The position numbers and the translations under genes were made by a program. Shown piece by piece: positions 27,167 to 36,399 of a DNA stretch of 64,000 bases. The DNA comes from Nocardia sputorum (lineage in GTDB: Bacteria > Actinomycetota > Actinomycetes > Mycobacteriales > Mycobacteriaceae). The notes under the pieces are model-generated. The model was not told the DNA's origin. It saw only the letters and a list, made by a program, of their open reading frames with translations, and made no database searches. The stretch lies in the NCBI RefSeq assembly GCF_027924405.1, contig NZ_AP026978.1:2418001-2482000 (forward strand), in the 5' to 3' direction. Positions within the stretch are counted from its first letter, which is position 1. Every line of letters begins with the position of its first letter.

Positions 27167-28393
27167 ATGACAACCAACGGGGCACTTCGGAATGGATCGA
27201 CCGTCTCGGGCGAACCCGTGGCGTTACCCGCACGGGGCGTGCAGGGGGTGTCTCGGCAGCTGGCCAGGTACTCCATCGACAATGTGTCGACCGCCGTGCT
27301 GCCCGGTGACGATATCGCCCGGGTCTGCCTCGAGCTTTCGGTCAGCATGCTGGACGGGCAGGATATTCCGGCGAAGACCGGTCGGCTGGCCGATGCGGCA
27401 ACCGAGTGGGCCCGGGAGGGCGTGCCGATCGACACGATCCTGCATGCCATCCATGAAGGATTGAAGCTGGGCATGGATCTCGTCTTCTCGAACGGGGCGG
27501 TGAAGGACTACGCCAATCTGGTGGACGGCATGAAACTGGTTGTGGAGACGCTCGACATCATGAGCGCCACTGTCGCCCGCGCTTACGTCCGTGAATCCAA
27601 GGCGGCGGTGAGCGACCACCACACCGCCGTCCACACGCTGACCTCCGCGCTGCTGGGGGGATACACCACCGCCGCAATGGTCCGCGCAGACGGAGTGGGC
27701 ATCGCCGAGGAGTATTCGGTACTGGCGGTAGAAGTTCCGAAACACCCGGACGAGCAGCATCCGATGCTCGACGGCAAGGTCGTCGCCCGCCGCAAACTGC
27801 GCCGCCTGCAGGCCGAACTCGCTACCCGCTGCGGCGAGCACGCGCTCGCGCTGCTCAGTGTGGACGGCGGTACGATCCTGATCCCGACTGCGACGCTGAG
27901 CGACGAGCGCCTCGACGAACTGCTCGCCCAGCTGTCGGCGGCCGCGCGCGTACCGGTGACGGCGGTCGTTGTCACAGCGTCGGCTGCGTTGGTGCCCGGC
28001 GCAGCCGACCGCGCTCACGAACTGCTCGACACGGTGCGTCGGCTGCAATACGCCCCCGGTCTGTACCGTTTCGCCGATATGGCGCTGGAATACCAGCTGA
28101 GCCGGCCGGGTCCGGGTCGTGAAGCTCTCGGGTCGCTGCTGGACTCCCTCGACGATCATCCCGAGCTGTTCCAAACCTTGCGGAGCTATATCAGCAACAA
28201 CCTCAATCGCCAACGCACCGCCCGCTCGTTGCAGATCCACACCAACACCGTCGACTATCGGCTCAGGCGCATCAGCCAAGTCACCGGACTCGATCCCACC
28301 ACCACGTCGGGTGTGTGGCAGCTACGTTCGGCGCTCATCGCCCGCACGTTCACCAAGCGCAGCCATCCCGATTCCCATATCGACGCCGTGTGA
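27167..28393 (+). CDS. PucR-type helix-turn-helix regulator, copy 2
   Basis: A 408-residue paralogue of the regulator at 18612-19883. Shared blocks include ALSRQ/GVSRQ near residue 27, VCLELSVSMLDGQDIPAKT, EWAREGVPIDTILHAIHEGLK, VVARRKLRRLQAELATRCG, LLSVDGGTILIP and the C-terminal helix-turn-helix NLNRQRTARSLQIHTNTVDYRLRRISQVTG. It is 15 residues shorter mainly because an insert near residue 130 of copy 1 is missing. The ATG at 27167 follows GGAAGGGAG. The stand-alone gene position suggests control of distant genes. Effector unknown. Confidence 0.9.
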   Translation: MTTNGALRNGSTVSGEPVALPARGVQGVSRQLARYSIDNVSTAVLPGDDIARVCLELSVSMLDGQDIPAKTGRLADAATEWAREGVPIDTILHAIHEGLKLGMDLVFSNGAVKDYANLVDGMKLVVETLDIMSATVARAYVRESKAAVSDHHTAVHTLTSALLGGYTTAAMVRADGVGIAEEYSVLAVEVPKHPDEQHPMLDGKVVARRKLRRLQAELATRCGEHALALLSVDGGTILIPTATLSDERLDELLAQLSAAARVPVTAVVVTASAALVPGAADRAHELLDTVRRLQYAPGLYRFADMALEYQLSRPGPGREALGSLLDSLDDHPELFQTLRSYISNNLNRQRTARSLQIHTNTVDYRLRRISQVTGLDPTTTSGVWQLRSALIARTFTKRSHPDSHIDAV

Positions 28394-28519
28394 ACCCCAG
28401 ACGGACATACTCGCCCTCTTCATCGGCCTGCCTCTTGTCGTGAGCAGGTTCGCGCGCGGCGTCAGTCGCTGAATGTGACCGCGACGCAGCCGAGCGGACA
28501 GTTTGCCAGCTGGGGTGCC

Positions 28520-29164
28520 TCATGGCGGCGGTGATACGGAGCTCGACGATGCCGCGATTTCGGCTTCGGCCCCTGCCGCGATCAGACGGGCGGTCATGAC
28601 GATGACTTCTTGGCGCTCGCCGGTGTCGGCGTCGAGTAGCGCGGCGCGGACCGCGGCCGCGAAACCGACGTTTATCAGAACGAACGCTATCGCGTCCTGG
28701 CCGTTTTCATTCCCGGAGCCGAGTACCCGGATCAGCAGGACTTTCAGTAGCGCGCGCAGGCGTGGTTCGAATTCCGGGAGAGCACTGTTGTAGTAGGCCA
28801 GCCCTCCCGCCAGCGCCCGCACCAGTGGGGCGTTGGCCACCAATTCGTCGGTGATGGACTCGAGGATGGTGATGGCCAGTTCGAGAACGGTACTGCCGGC
28901 GGAATCGGACACGCTGTGGATGAGGTGCTGTTCGATATTTTCCAGCAGCCTTTCCAGCAGTTCGTCGACCATGACCGCACGGTCGGCGAAGTGCCGGTAG
29001 ACGGTATTGACGCTCACCCCGGCCTCGGCGGCGATCCGGTTGGTCGAGGTATTGGCGATCCCGTGTTCCCCGAATAGGTGTGCGGCAGTGTCGAGAATGT
29101 GCTCTCTGGTGGCCTTCGCACGGTCCTGTATCGGACGACGAGTCGTTTTCTTCGCCGGGGTCAC
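28520..29164 (-). CDS. TetR-family regulator, copy 2
   Basis: A 214-residue regulator whose DNA-binding half (TREHILDTAAHLFGEHGIANTSTNRIAAEAGVSVNTVYRHFADR) and ligand half (ELVANAPLVRALAGGLAYYN, KVLLIRVLGSGNENGQDAIAFVLINVGFAAAVRA) are close to copies 1 and 3. The GTG at 29164 was chosen because AGGAG lies 8 bases upstream; an in-frame start at 29296 overlaps copy 3 and adds only arginine-rich sequence. It follows copy 3 on the same strand with an 82-base gap, so the pair looks like a tandem duplication. Confidence 0.88.
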   Translation of the reverse strand: MTPAKKTTRRPIQDRAKATREHILDTAAHLFGEHGIANTSTNRIAAEAGVSVNTVYRHFADRAVMVDELLERLLENIEQHLIHSVSDSAGSTVLELAITILESITDELVANAPLVRALAGGLAYYNSALPEFEPRLRALLKVLLIRVLGSGNENGQDAIAFVLINVGFAAAVRAALLDADTGERQEVIVMTARLIAAGAEAEIAASSSSVSPPP

Positions 29165-29246
29165 GTACCCGCTCCTGTCTGCCGACGCAGGAGGCCCGGC
29201 GTTGTGCGATCTGACGGTGCGTCGATTGCCAAGCGTTCGACCTGCG

Positions 29247-29870
29247 TCATGCCGAGCCTTGCGGGCGTTCGGATTCGATCCACGCGGCGACCGCACGCGC
29301 GGTGACGCTGAGAGCCTGCTGACGTTGCGAGTTGTCGATTTCGAGCACCGACGCGCGGAGCGCCGCCGCGATCCCGGTGTTGATCAACACGATGCTCATG
29401 ATGTCGTATTTGTGGTCGTCGCCCGGTCCGAGCAGCTGGATGACCAGCACCTTGGCGAAAAGGCGTAGACGGAGTTCGAGTTCGGGGATACCGGTGTCAT
29501 AGAACGAGACGCCGCCCGAGAGCGCACGTATCAGCTGGGCGTTGGCCATCAGCTCGTCGGTGATGACCTCCAAGATGGACGCCATCAGCTCTGCGGTGGT
29601 TTGCCCGGTGAGGCCGAAGACATGCTGAGTGAAGCGTTCTTCGGCATTTTCTACGAGCCGCTCGATCAGCTTGTCCACCATGACCGTGCGGTCGGTGAAG
29701 TACCGGTAGACGGTGCCGACGCTCACTCCGGCCTCGGTGGCGATCCGGCTGGTCGAAGTCTCGGCGATCCCGTGTTCTCCGAACAGGCGTGCGGCACTGT
29801 CGAGGATGTGCTCGCGGGTTGCCTTCGCCCGTTCCTGTGCCGGACGACGGGGCCCACTGTTCGGCGGCAT
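29247..29870 (-). CDS. TetR-family regulator, copy 3
   Basis: A 207-residue regulator, third of the paralogous set: TREHILDSAARLFGEHGIAETSTSRIATEAGVSVGTVYRYFTDR in the DNA-binding part, then ELMANAQLIRALSGGVSFYD and KVLVIQLLGPGDDHKYDIMSIVLINTGIAAALRA. The C-terminal half matches copy 1 more closely than copy 2 (LLGPGDD..KYD), so the history is more than one simple doubling. The ATG at 29870 follows AGGAG with 7-base spacing. Upstream lies 500 bases with no gene. Confidence 0.9.
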   Translation of the reverse strand: MPPNSGPRRPAQERAKATREHILDSAARLFGEHGIAETSTSRIATEAGVSVGTVYRYFTDRTVMVDKLIERLVENAEERFTQHVFGLTGQTTAELMASILEVITDELMANAQLIRALSGGVSFYDTGIPELELRLRLFAKVLVIQLLGPGDDHKYDIMSIVLINTGIAAALRASVLEIDNSQRQQALSVTARAVAAWIESERPQGSA

Positions 29871-30378
29871 GAGATACTCCTGCCTGCTGTCGCCGGGAAG
29901 GTCACCGTCGTCAACCCTACGGTCTTGTACCAGCGGCCCGGAACTGCCGCAACGAAGCGACGACTGGGGCGGGTGCTCCGACTCCGCGACGGACAAGTCC
30001 AACCGGAGGGGCACCTGCATAGGGCCAATAATTGCGTGAGGCGGGTGTGGGCCCACAAGCCTCGGTCTGCCCCACCACCCGAGCAGGCTGGATTCCGGCA
30101 ACAGCTTCCCGATTGCCCATCCGTGTCCGGACGCGACTTCACCCACGCGAATCGGCACTCGTTTCCAGATCAGGGCAGGAACGCAAGAGGCCCACTTCCG
30201 GGTGCCCTCAGGTGAGGGTAGTGACCTCCAGAGTGCCGTCGTGGAAGGCGGCTCGCAGCTGCTTCTTATCGAACACCCACGACGATCAAATCGCGGCTGT
30301 ACGGGGCGGGGATGGCGCGGATGAGACCGGTCATGCGATGTCCGGGTGGACTCCGGGGCACAGTAGGGGGTTCGGCCG
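29871..30378. other. Gap with a possible gene-end remnant
   Basis: About 510 bases. On the minus strand 30208-30282 reads SSWVFDKKQLRAAFHDGTLE and then VTTLT and a stop, which looks like the true C-terminus of a protein. The frame is closed just upstream and no start fits, so it may be the tail of a deleted gene. The rest shows nothing I can support. The TetR copy 3 promoter must be at the left edge. Confidence 0.3.
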
Positions 30379-31956
30379 TCAGGAGCGCAGCACTCGCAAC
30401 GGGTCGATCCGCATCAATTCGCCGGCGCGGATCATGCGGTCGATCATGCCGTCGGATGGTATTCCGGCCTGGAAGCACGCGCGGGCTCCGGCCAGGTCAC
30501 CGTGGGCGGCGGCGACCTGCAGCAACTCTCTCGAATGATTGGCGAACAGCCGGGCTGCTGTGCCGCCGTGTTCGGCGGCGTATTCCGCTCGTGCCAGCCA
30601 CGCGTCGAACGTGGGGTACGGGTAGTGCAGGATCATCGGGGCGGTCACCACGCCGCGGCGTCCGGCGTATCCGGTGAACCCGTACCTGTCCACGGGGGTC
30701 ACTGCTGGGCCGAGCCGGACGACGCTGCGGTTGGCCGGCGTGTCGAGGAAAGGCGACCGACCGCTGACCCGGAATACGGTGCAATCCCGGATCGGGTCGG
30801 CCACCGGAGTCGGCGATGGCACCGCTTCGTGTCCGAGGAAGGTCACCTGCCCCGCGCCGGGAATCTGCCAGCGCCGTCGGCCGTCGTCGTAGAAGACTTC
30901 GTCCGGGCCGAGTGGAAGCAACCAGGTCATGCCCGCCGCGCTAGCGGTCGAGACCGCGGCGGCGATGTTGGCGACCTCCTGATCGGTCGGGCCGCCGGGG
31001 GAGGATTCGTGGTCGCATACGACCACGGGATGCCCCTCGGCCAACCTGCTCAGCGCGGCTCGCGCAGCGGTGTCGTCGGTGTAAGCGATGGTCAGATCCA
31101 TTTGGGCGGAATGGAACTGGATCCAGGCGTCCAGGTCGGGACGCCATCGGTCGATGGTGACGCACAGCGCGGTCGGTTCGCCGTTGCCGCTGCCCCGGCC
31201 CGACGTGTCGACGCCGCGGAGGACCCGTGTCGTCAGATCGGTGATGTCGTGGTTGGCCAGATAGTGGCAATACTCGGTGTAGGGATCGACCCCGGTCGCG
31301 CGCGCCGCCGTCAGGTTCGGGCCGCCGACCGGGCGCGTGTGCCGGACCGTCACCGCGTCGATGATGGCGAGCGCGGACGGATGCGGGGCCAGGCGCGGCC
31401 AGTGGAAGTCCAGACCCCACCCGGTCTGGGTGGTGTCGAAGGTCGGTAGGCAGCGCCGGAGGAACTCGCGGCTGAAACACGGCGCCATGATCTCGACGAA
31501 GTTCGTGTATCGCAGGTCGAACCGGCGATCGACCAGCGTTATCTCGTGGGTGAAGTAGCTGTCCTCGGTCAGCGCCGGTTGCGCCAGCGACAGTCGATAG
31601 CATGCCGTGTACTCGAACAGGGCGTTGATGGCATCGGTGTCGCACGCGAGATCGTCGTCGGGCAGCCAGACATAGTCGTAGCGATCGAGCACGTCGGCCA
31701 GGTCGACGGTTAGCGCACGGTGCAGCGCGGGCCATTTCGGACCCTTGTGGTCGATCCGGGTGACATCCTCGGCCCGGTAGCGATCGGGGTCGTCGCCGAA
31801 GTAGCTGATCACCAGATCCCAGGTGCGCGGCAGCCATCCGCTCAGCCACTGCTCGTGCAGCGACGCGTCACCGGCCCGGAGTACGACCAGGTTCCGCCGT
31901 GGTGTCGCGGCCGAGGCGGCGTACTCGGTGCGCGGTCGCAGCAGTGTTCTCGTCAC
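30379..31956 (-). CDS. DUF707/GT92-like putative glycosyltransferase, two domains
   Basis: A 525-residue cytosolic protein. Residues about 20-250 form a DUF707-type GT-A domain: RNLVVLRAGDASLHEQWL, WDLVISYFGDD, the HKGPKWPALHRAL block, then YDYVWLPDDDLACD (acidic DDD at 100-102, the expected metal/nucleotide-sugar site) and WGLDFHWPRL. A second domain (about 265-470) resembles GT92-type transferases (DRWRPDLDAWIQFHSAQMD, TWLLPLGPDEVFYDDGRR). The GTG at 31956 follows AGGAGG with 5-base spacing. The gene starts 9 bases after a GT4 gene stop, so the two form an operon building some glycan; substrate unknown. Confidence 0.8.
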   Translation of the reverse strand: MTRTLLRPRTEYAASAATPRRNLVVLRAGDASLHEQWLSGWLPRTWDLVISYFGDDPDRYRAEDVTRIDHKGPKWPALHRALTVDLADVLDRYDYVWLPDDDLACDTDAINALFEYTACYRLSLAQPALTEDSYFTHEITLVDRRFDLRYTNFVEIMAPCFSREFLRRCLPTFDTTQTGWGLDFHWPRLAPHPSALAIIDAVTVRHTRPVGGPNLTAARATGVDPYTEYCHYLANHDITDLTTRVLRGVDTSGRGSGNGEPTALCVTIDRWRPDLDAWIQFHSAQMDLTIAYTDDTAARAALSRLAEGHPVVVCDHESSPGGPTDQEVANIAAAVSTASAAGMTWLLPLGPDEVFYDDGRRRWQIPGAGQVTFLGHEAVPSPTPVADPIRDCTVFRVSGRSPFLDTPANRSVVRLGPAVTPVDRYGFTGYAGRRGVVTAPMILHYPYPTFDAWLARAEYAAEHGGTAARLFANHSRELLQVAAAHGDLAGARACFQAGIPSDGMIDRMIRAGELMRIDPLRVLRS

Positions 31957-31965
31957 GGTGACCTC

Positions 31966-33045
31966 CTATGTCATGTACCAGCCCTCGCCCCACAACGTCA
32001 GCAGGCGTTCGAAGTACGCCTCGTATTGCGGGGCAACGACATCGGTGGAGAATTTCGAGATCGCGTAGTCGCGAATCGCCCCGTAGTCCAGCTTGTCGAC
32101 CGAGTCGGCGGCCACGCAGAACTCCCGGAGCGTCCGGCAACGGAAACCCTGCGCACCCTGCTGCACGGTCTCGGTGAACACCCCCCAGTCGGTGGTGATC
32201 ACGGGAGTGCCACACAGCATCGCCTCGGCGTGCACCCCGCCGAAGGGCTCGAGGTAGAGCGTCGGCACGAAAACCGCACGGGCCCGGCGCATCAGCTCGC
32301 CCCGGCGGACATGGTCTACGATGCCGACATACTCGACGCACTCGGCGTCGGGGACGTCGCCCGCGCCCGCCACTACCAGCTTCGCCCCGAGCCGCGTGCA
32401 GGTGTCGATCGCGACCTGGATACCTTTGGCCTCCACGACCCGGCCGACGTACAGGAAGTAATCGTCCTTCTCCGCGGAGAACGGGAAGTCGGTGACTTCG
32501 TAGTAATTCGGGATCACGGCGTCGTAGAACTGGCCGCGTGTGCTCATGACACCGGGGACGGTGGTCCGCGAGCCGTAGACGGCGTGCATCCAGGCGTAGC
32601 TTTCGAAGACCCGGTAGTTCGCGAACACGCCGCTGTAGCCGATCCCGTACTCGACGGTCATCAGCTCCGGGAACAGGTCCGCGATGGGCTTCTGGCAGCT
32701 GCCGCCGAGGACCCCGATGAAGTCCCGTTCTCGTTTGCGTGCCGCGATCTCGGTGATGGCTCGCTCGTTCGAGGTGAGCCAGTGCGGGTCGTAGGGGTTC
32801 CACGTGAGATTGATCGGGTCTTTGTACACATCGTTGCCGCCGAACCATTCGGCTTGCTCGGCTTTCGTCACGATGGGAACGAACTCGGTGCACGCGGCGT
32901 CGTTTTCCTCACCGCCGTACAGGAACACTTCGTGCCCACGATTCGTCATCATCTCGGCGAAGCGACGGTTCTTCTGGGTGTACGCGCACGGCTGATAGTG
33001 TTTGGTGGTCTGGGTATTCGGAAAATTGACGATATGAAAACGCAT
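31966..33045 (-). CDS. GT4-family glycosyltransferase
   Basis: A 359-residue GT-B glycosyltransferase. The N-terminal half begins MRFHIVNFPNTQTTKHYQPC. The C-terminal Rossmann half shows DYFLYVGRVVEAKGIQVAI (donor-binding start) and the E-x7-E motif EPFGGVHAEAMLCGTPVI (Glu266, Glu274) that holds the nucleotide sugar. The ATG at 33045 was chosen because the frame upstream is antisense of the ESX substrate gene. It is followed by the DUF707 protein gene, 9 bases apart. Donor and acceptor sugars are unknown. The pair abuts the ESX locus (34 bases from the substrate gene stop), so read-through from that gene is possible. Confidence 0.9.
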   Translation of the reverse strand: MRFHIVNFPNTQTTKHYQPCAYTQKNRRFAEMMTNRGHEVFLYGGEENDAACTEFVPIVTKAEQAEWFGGNDVYKDPINLTWNPYDPHWLTSNERAITEIAARKRERDFIGVLGGSCQKPIADLFPELMTVEYGIGYSGVFANYRVFESYAWMHAVYGSRTTVPGVMSTRGQFYDAVIPNYYEVTDFPFSAEKDDYFLYVGRVVEAKGIQVAIDTCTRLGAKLVVAGAGDVPDAECVEYVGIVDHVRRGELMRRARAVFVPTLYLEPFGGVHAEAMLCGTPVITTDWGVFTETVQQGAQGFRCRTLREFCVAADSVDKLDYGAIRDYAISKFSTDVVAPQYEAYFERLLTLWGEGWYMT

Positions 33046-33079
33046 CGAGCTCACGTTCGTCTCGGGGGCAGAGTGCTGC

Positions 33080-34897
33080 TCAGCGGTCGATGATGGGCCG
33101 GACCGACAGCGGATCGTCGCCCACGGCCTCCTCCAGGTGTTCGGGTCCGTCGAGGTAGGCCGCGCGTTTGCGCTCCTGCTGCTGTTGCCCCTGGCCGCCC
33201 ATACCGCCGCCCATGCCACCCATCGGATACCCGCCCATTCCCATCGGATAGGCACTGCTCAGGGCGGCCGAGTCGCTGATCTCGGCCCGGGTAGTGGTTC
33301 CCTCGGATCGTGGGTTCGGGGATGTGGTGCCCGCCCGGGGGAACAACTTGTCGTCGATGGGGCTGCCCAATCCGGCACCGCCCCCGACCGATCCGCCGGC
33401 TCCGCCGACGCCCGCGGGGTCGACGAACCCGAGTGGTCCTGATGTTCCCCACGGTCCGGACGCACCCCACGGTCCCGAAGCGCCGAGCGCGCCGGACGCA
33501 CCGAACAGTGACCCGGAACTCATGTTCGCCAGCATGTCGGCGAGAGCCGACAGCGGCCCGGTGGCGCCGCTCGTCGAGTTCATGGCGCCGGTGGGTGTCG
33601 TGTTGACCGAGGAGGGATCGACTGACCCGCTGGGTGTCGACGAACGCCAGTTGCCGCTGGGAGACGAGCCGCCACTGCCGAGGCCGGAATGTGAACCCTC
33701 GCCGTTTCCGTTTCCGCCGTTGTTGTTGCCGTTGTTGCTGTTGTTGTTGTTGTTGTTTCCGCCGGTGCCGCCGCCGTTGTTGTTGTTTCCGCCGGTTCCG
33801 CCGGTGCGGGTGATGGGGTCGGTGAAGAGGGGGATCATCGCGGCGAGTTGTGTGAAGCCGTCGACGTAGCCTTTGGCGCCGCCGCTTTCTTTGCCCTCCC
33901 ACCAGGTCTGGACACCGGCGAGTGCTTCGGCGGCTTTCCAGTTGTTGACGTCTTTGACTTCTTTTCCGGTGTAGTGGAACTGGCTGTATCGGGGCAGGTG
34001 TCCCCACGAGTAGAGGTTGAAGTCGCCGGTGGCGGCGAGGACTTCGGCCATGGCATCCATGGCATCCTGCAGGTCGGCGGCCGATTTCAGATAGGACTCG
34101 ATGTAGGCGGTTGCTTTGTCCGCTCCGGCGCCTTGCCAGTGGTTCTCCTTGAAGGTCGGCTGCAGGTTCATGCCGAAGGTCTGAACCGTGGAGTTCCATA
34201 TCTTGGCCAGGGTGTCCCACCGGCCGGCCATCTCCCAGATCTTGCCGTCGTTGCGGTCGAACAGCTCGGCCACGTTCGCGAAGTCGAAATGAATCATCTT
34301 GTAAGCGTTTTCGATGGAGCCCTCGAGGGCCGCCTTGGCCCGGCCGTCGAAACTCACCCCGGACGCCCCCTTGGTCGGAGCAGGCGGACCGTGGGTCCAC
34401 TCACCACCCGAGATCGGGTTGGCATTGCTCACCCGATCGGTCAGCCCGGTGATCCGGCCGGCCAGATCGCCGTCACCGGGCAGCTTGAAACTGTTCTCGT
34501 TCTCGCCCTCGGTGACGGCATACCGCTTGTTCGCGGCAGTGAACGTATTGCCCATGTCGGTCACGGTCGCCTGGTGCTTGCGCAGCACCGACGCCAGTTC
34601 AACCGCCTTGTTCCGGAATTCGGTGAACATCATCTGCATGCTGCCGAGCGTCGTCGTGTGCGGCCGCGCCGCGGGCCACGCCGGCTGGTTGTAGTAGGTC
34701 CAATCCATCAGGGGATTCCACGGCAAAGCCTCGATCGCCTTGATCAGACCCATCGTGTCCACCACCAGATCCTCGCAACCGGTGGTGAGCTTCTTCAGGG
34801 TCGCACCGTCCACATTGACCAGCTGCAGATCACCCTGTTGGGCATTCTTCAGCAAACCAGACCAATCCGTTTGGCCGCTTCCCGTCGCGCCCACCAT
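33080..34897 (-). CDS. PE-PPE-like ESX substrate, copy A (minus-strand partner of inverted repeat)
   Basis: A 605-residue acidic, non-membrane protein. Residues 1-140 form a PE-like helical hairpin ending in the type VII signal YAVTE (Tyr126, Glu130; YxxxE). Residues about 180-330 form a second helical module with WQG (Trp254-Gly256; WxG). A Gly/Asn/Thr-rich low-complexity linker follows (about 370-410), then a Ser/Gly-rich region and a tail KRAAYLDGPEHLEE ... SVRPIIDR like that of the protein at 38277. Residues 1-370 are identical to the divergent copy on the plus strand; the rest differs. No EspG gene follows it. The start follows GGTAGGAGCAC. Family call is by motif and context. Confidence 0.8.
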   Translation of the reverse strand: MVGATGSGQTDWSGLLKNAQQGDLQLVNVDGATLKKLTTGCEDLVVDTMGLIKAIEALPWNPLMDWTYYNQPAWPAARPHTTTLGSMQMMFTEFRNKAVELASVLRKHQATVTDMGNTFTAANKRYAVTEGENENSFKLPGDGDLAGRITGLTDRVSNANPISGGEWTHGPPAPTKGASGVSFDGRAKAALEGSIENAYKMIHFDFANVAELFDRNDGKIWEMAGRWDTLAKIWNSTVQTFGMNLQPTFKENHWQGAGADKATAYIESYLKSAADLQDAMDAMAEVLAATGDFNLYSWGHLPRYSQFHYTGKEVKDVNNWKAAEALAGVQTWWEGKESGGAKGYVDGFTQLAAMIPLFTDPITRTGGTGGNNNNGGGTGGNNNNNNSNNGNNNGGNGNGEGSHSGLGSGGSSPSGNWRSSTPSGSVDPSSVNTTPTGAMNSTSGATGPLSALADMLANMSSGSLFGASGALGASGPWGASGPWGTSGPLGFVDPAGVGGAGGSVGGGAGLGSPIDDKLFPRAGTTSPNPRSEGTTTRAEISDSAALSSAYPMGMGGYPMGGMGGGMGGQGQQQQERKRAAYLDGPEHLEEAVGDDPLSVRPIIDR

Positions 34898-34918
34898 GTG
34901 CTCCTACCGTCGATTTCC
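33787..34918 (-). repeat. Left arm of 1,132-base perfect inverted repeat
   Basis: I compared this arm with 35268-36399 line by line and found no mismatch, including wobble positions. It begins 21 bases before the ATG (the common leader GGAAATCGACGGTAGGAGCAC) and ends within the Gly/Asn linker. Past the end a 15-base indel and about 30 more similar bases follow before divergence. No transposase or terminal repeats of an insertion sequence are present. Confidence 0.97.
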
Positions 34919-35267
34919 GTGCATCGCTTGCGTTTCTAGCATCGCCGTGCCGCGTCGGCCCGCGGCCGCGCAGCCGCGGCTTTGCCCGTACACCCTGCGT
35001 TCACCGTCGACCGCCATCGCGCATGCCGCGCCGGCCCCACGGACGCACCGGACCGCCGCCCGGGATCCCCGCAGTCAAGCAGCGGTCGTCGTGGCGAAAT
35101 ACGTTCCCGGCCAGTACTTCTCCCAATACTGCCGGGGTGCGCCCACGACCGGTGGATCGCCGGCGTCACGCGCCGCGCCGGGTGAACCTCCGGTGACCGA
35201 TCGACGATCGGGACCGTCCGGGAGCGAACGATGAGTTCCGGCCGTGCTTAGGTGTCGGGCAGCGAGT
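34919..35267. other. Spacer of the inverted repeat with divergent promoters
   Basis: A 349-base spacer holding no supported gene; it must contain the promoters of both divergent genes. The two ends are not alike: outside the shared 21-base leader, the -10 regions differ. Crossing-over between the arms would flip only this segment and so exchange the two promoters between genes A and A'. I see no recombinase site or site-specific recombinase gene. Confidence 0.6.
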
Positions 35268-36399
35268 GGAAATCGACGGTAGGAGCACATGGTGGGCGCG
35301 ACGGGAAGCGGCCAAACGGATTGGTCTGGTTTGCTGAAGAATGCCCAACAGGGTGATCTGCAGCTGGTCAATGTGGACGGTGCGACCCTGAAGAAGCTCA
35401 CCACCGGTTGCGAGGATCTGGTGGTGGACACGATGGGTCTGATCAAGGCGATCGAGGCTTTGCCGTGGAATCCCCTGATGGATTGGACCTACTACAACCA
35501 GCCGGCGTGGCCCGCGGCGCGGCCGCACACGACGACGCTCGGCAGCATGCAGATGATGTTCACCGAATTCCGGAACAAGGCGGTTGAACTGGCGTCGGTG
35601 CTGCGCAAGCACCAGGCGACCGTGACCGACATGGGCAATACGTTCACTGCCGCGAACAAGCGGTATGCCGTCACCGAGGGCGAGAACGAGAACAGTTTCA
35701 AGCTGCCCGGTGACGGCGATCTGGCCGGCCGGATCACCGGGCTGACCGATCGGGTGAGCAATGCCAACCCGATCTCGGGTGGTGAGTGGACCCACGGTCC
35801 GCCTGCTCCGACCAAGGGGGCGTCCGGGGTGAGTTTCGACGGCCGGGCCAAGGCGGCCCTCGAGGGCTCCATCGAAAACGCTTACAAGATGATTCATTTC
35901 GACTTCGCGAACGTGGCCGAGCTGTTCGACCGCAACGACGGCAAGATCTGGGAGATGGCCGGCCGGTGGGACACCCTGGCCAAGATATGGAACTCCACGG
36001 TTCAGACCTTCGGCATGAACCTGCAGCCGACCTTCAAGGAGAACCACTGGCAAGGCGCCGGAGCGGACAAAGCAACCGCCTACATCGAGTCCTATCTGAA
36101 ATCGGCCGCCGACCTGCAGGATGCCATGGATGCCATGGCCGAAGTCCTCGCCGCCACCGGCGACTTCAACCTCTACTCGTGGGGACACCTGCCCCGATAC
36201 AGCCAGTTCCACTACACCGGAAAAGAAGTCAAAGACGTCAACAACTGGAAAGCCGCCGAAGCACTCGCCGGTGTCCAGACCTGGTGGGAGGGCAAAGAAA
36301 GCGGCGGCGCCAAAGGCTACGTCGACGGCTTCACACAACTCGCCGCGATGATCCCCCTCTTCACCGACCCCATCACCCGCACCGGCGGAACCGGCGGAA
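35268..36399 (+). repeat. Right arm of 1,132-base perfect inverted repeat
   Basis: Partner of 33787-34918 in inverted orientation; coordinates map as 70186 minus position. It covers the shared leader and codons 1-370 of the plus-strand substrate gene. Confidence 0.97.

Noticed and set aside
33787..36399. Insertion sequence or composite transposon explaining the inverted repeat
   Set aside because: The arms are coding sequence of substrate genes; there is no transposase, no terminal repeats, no target duplication.
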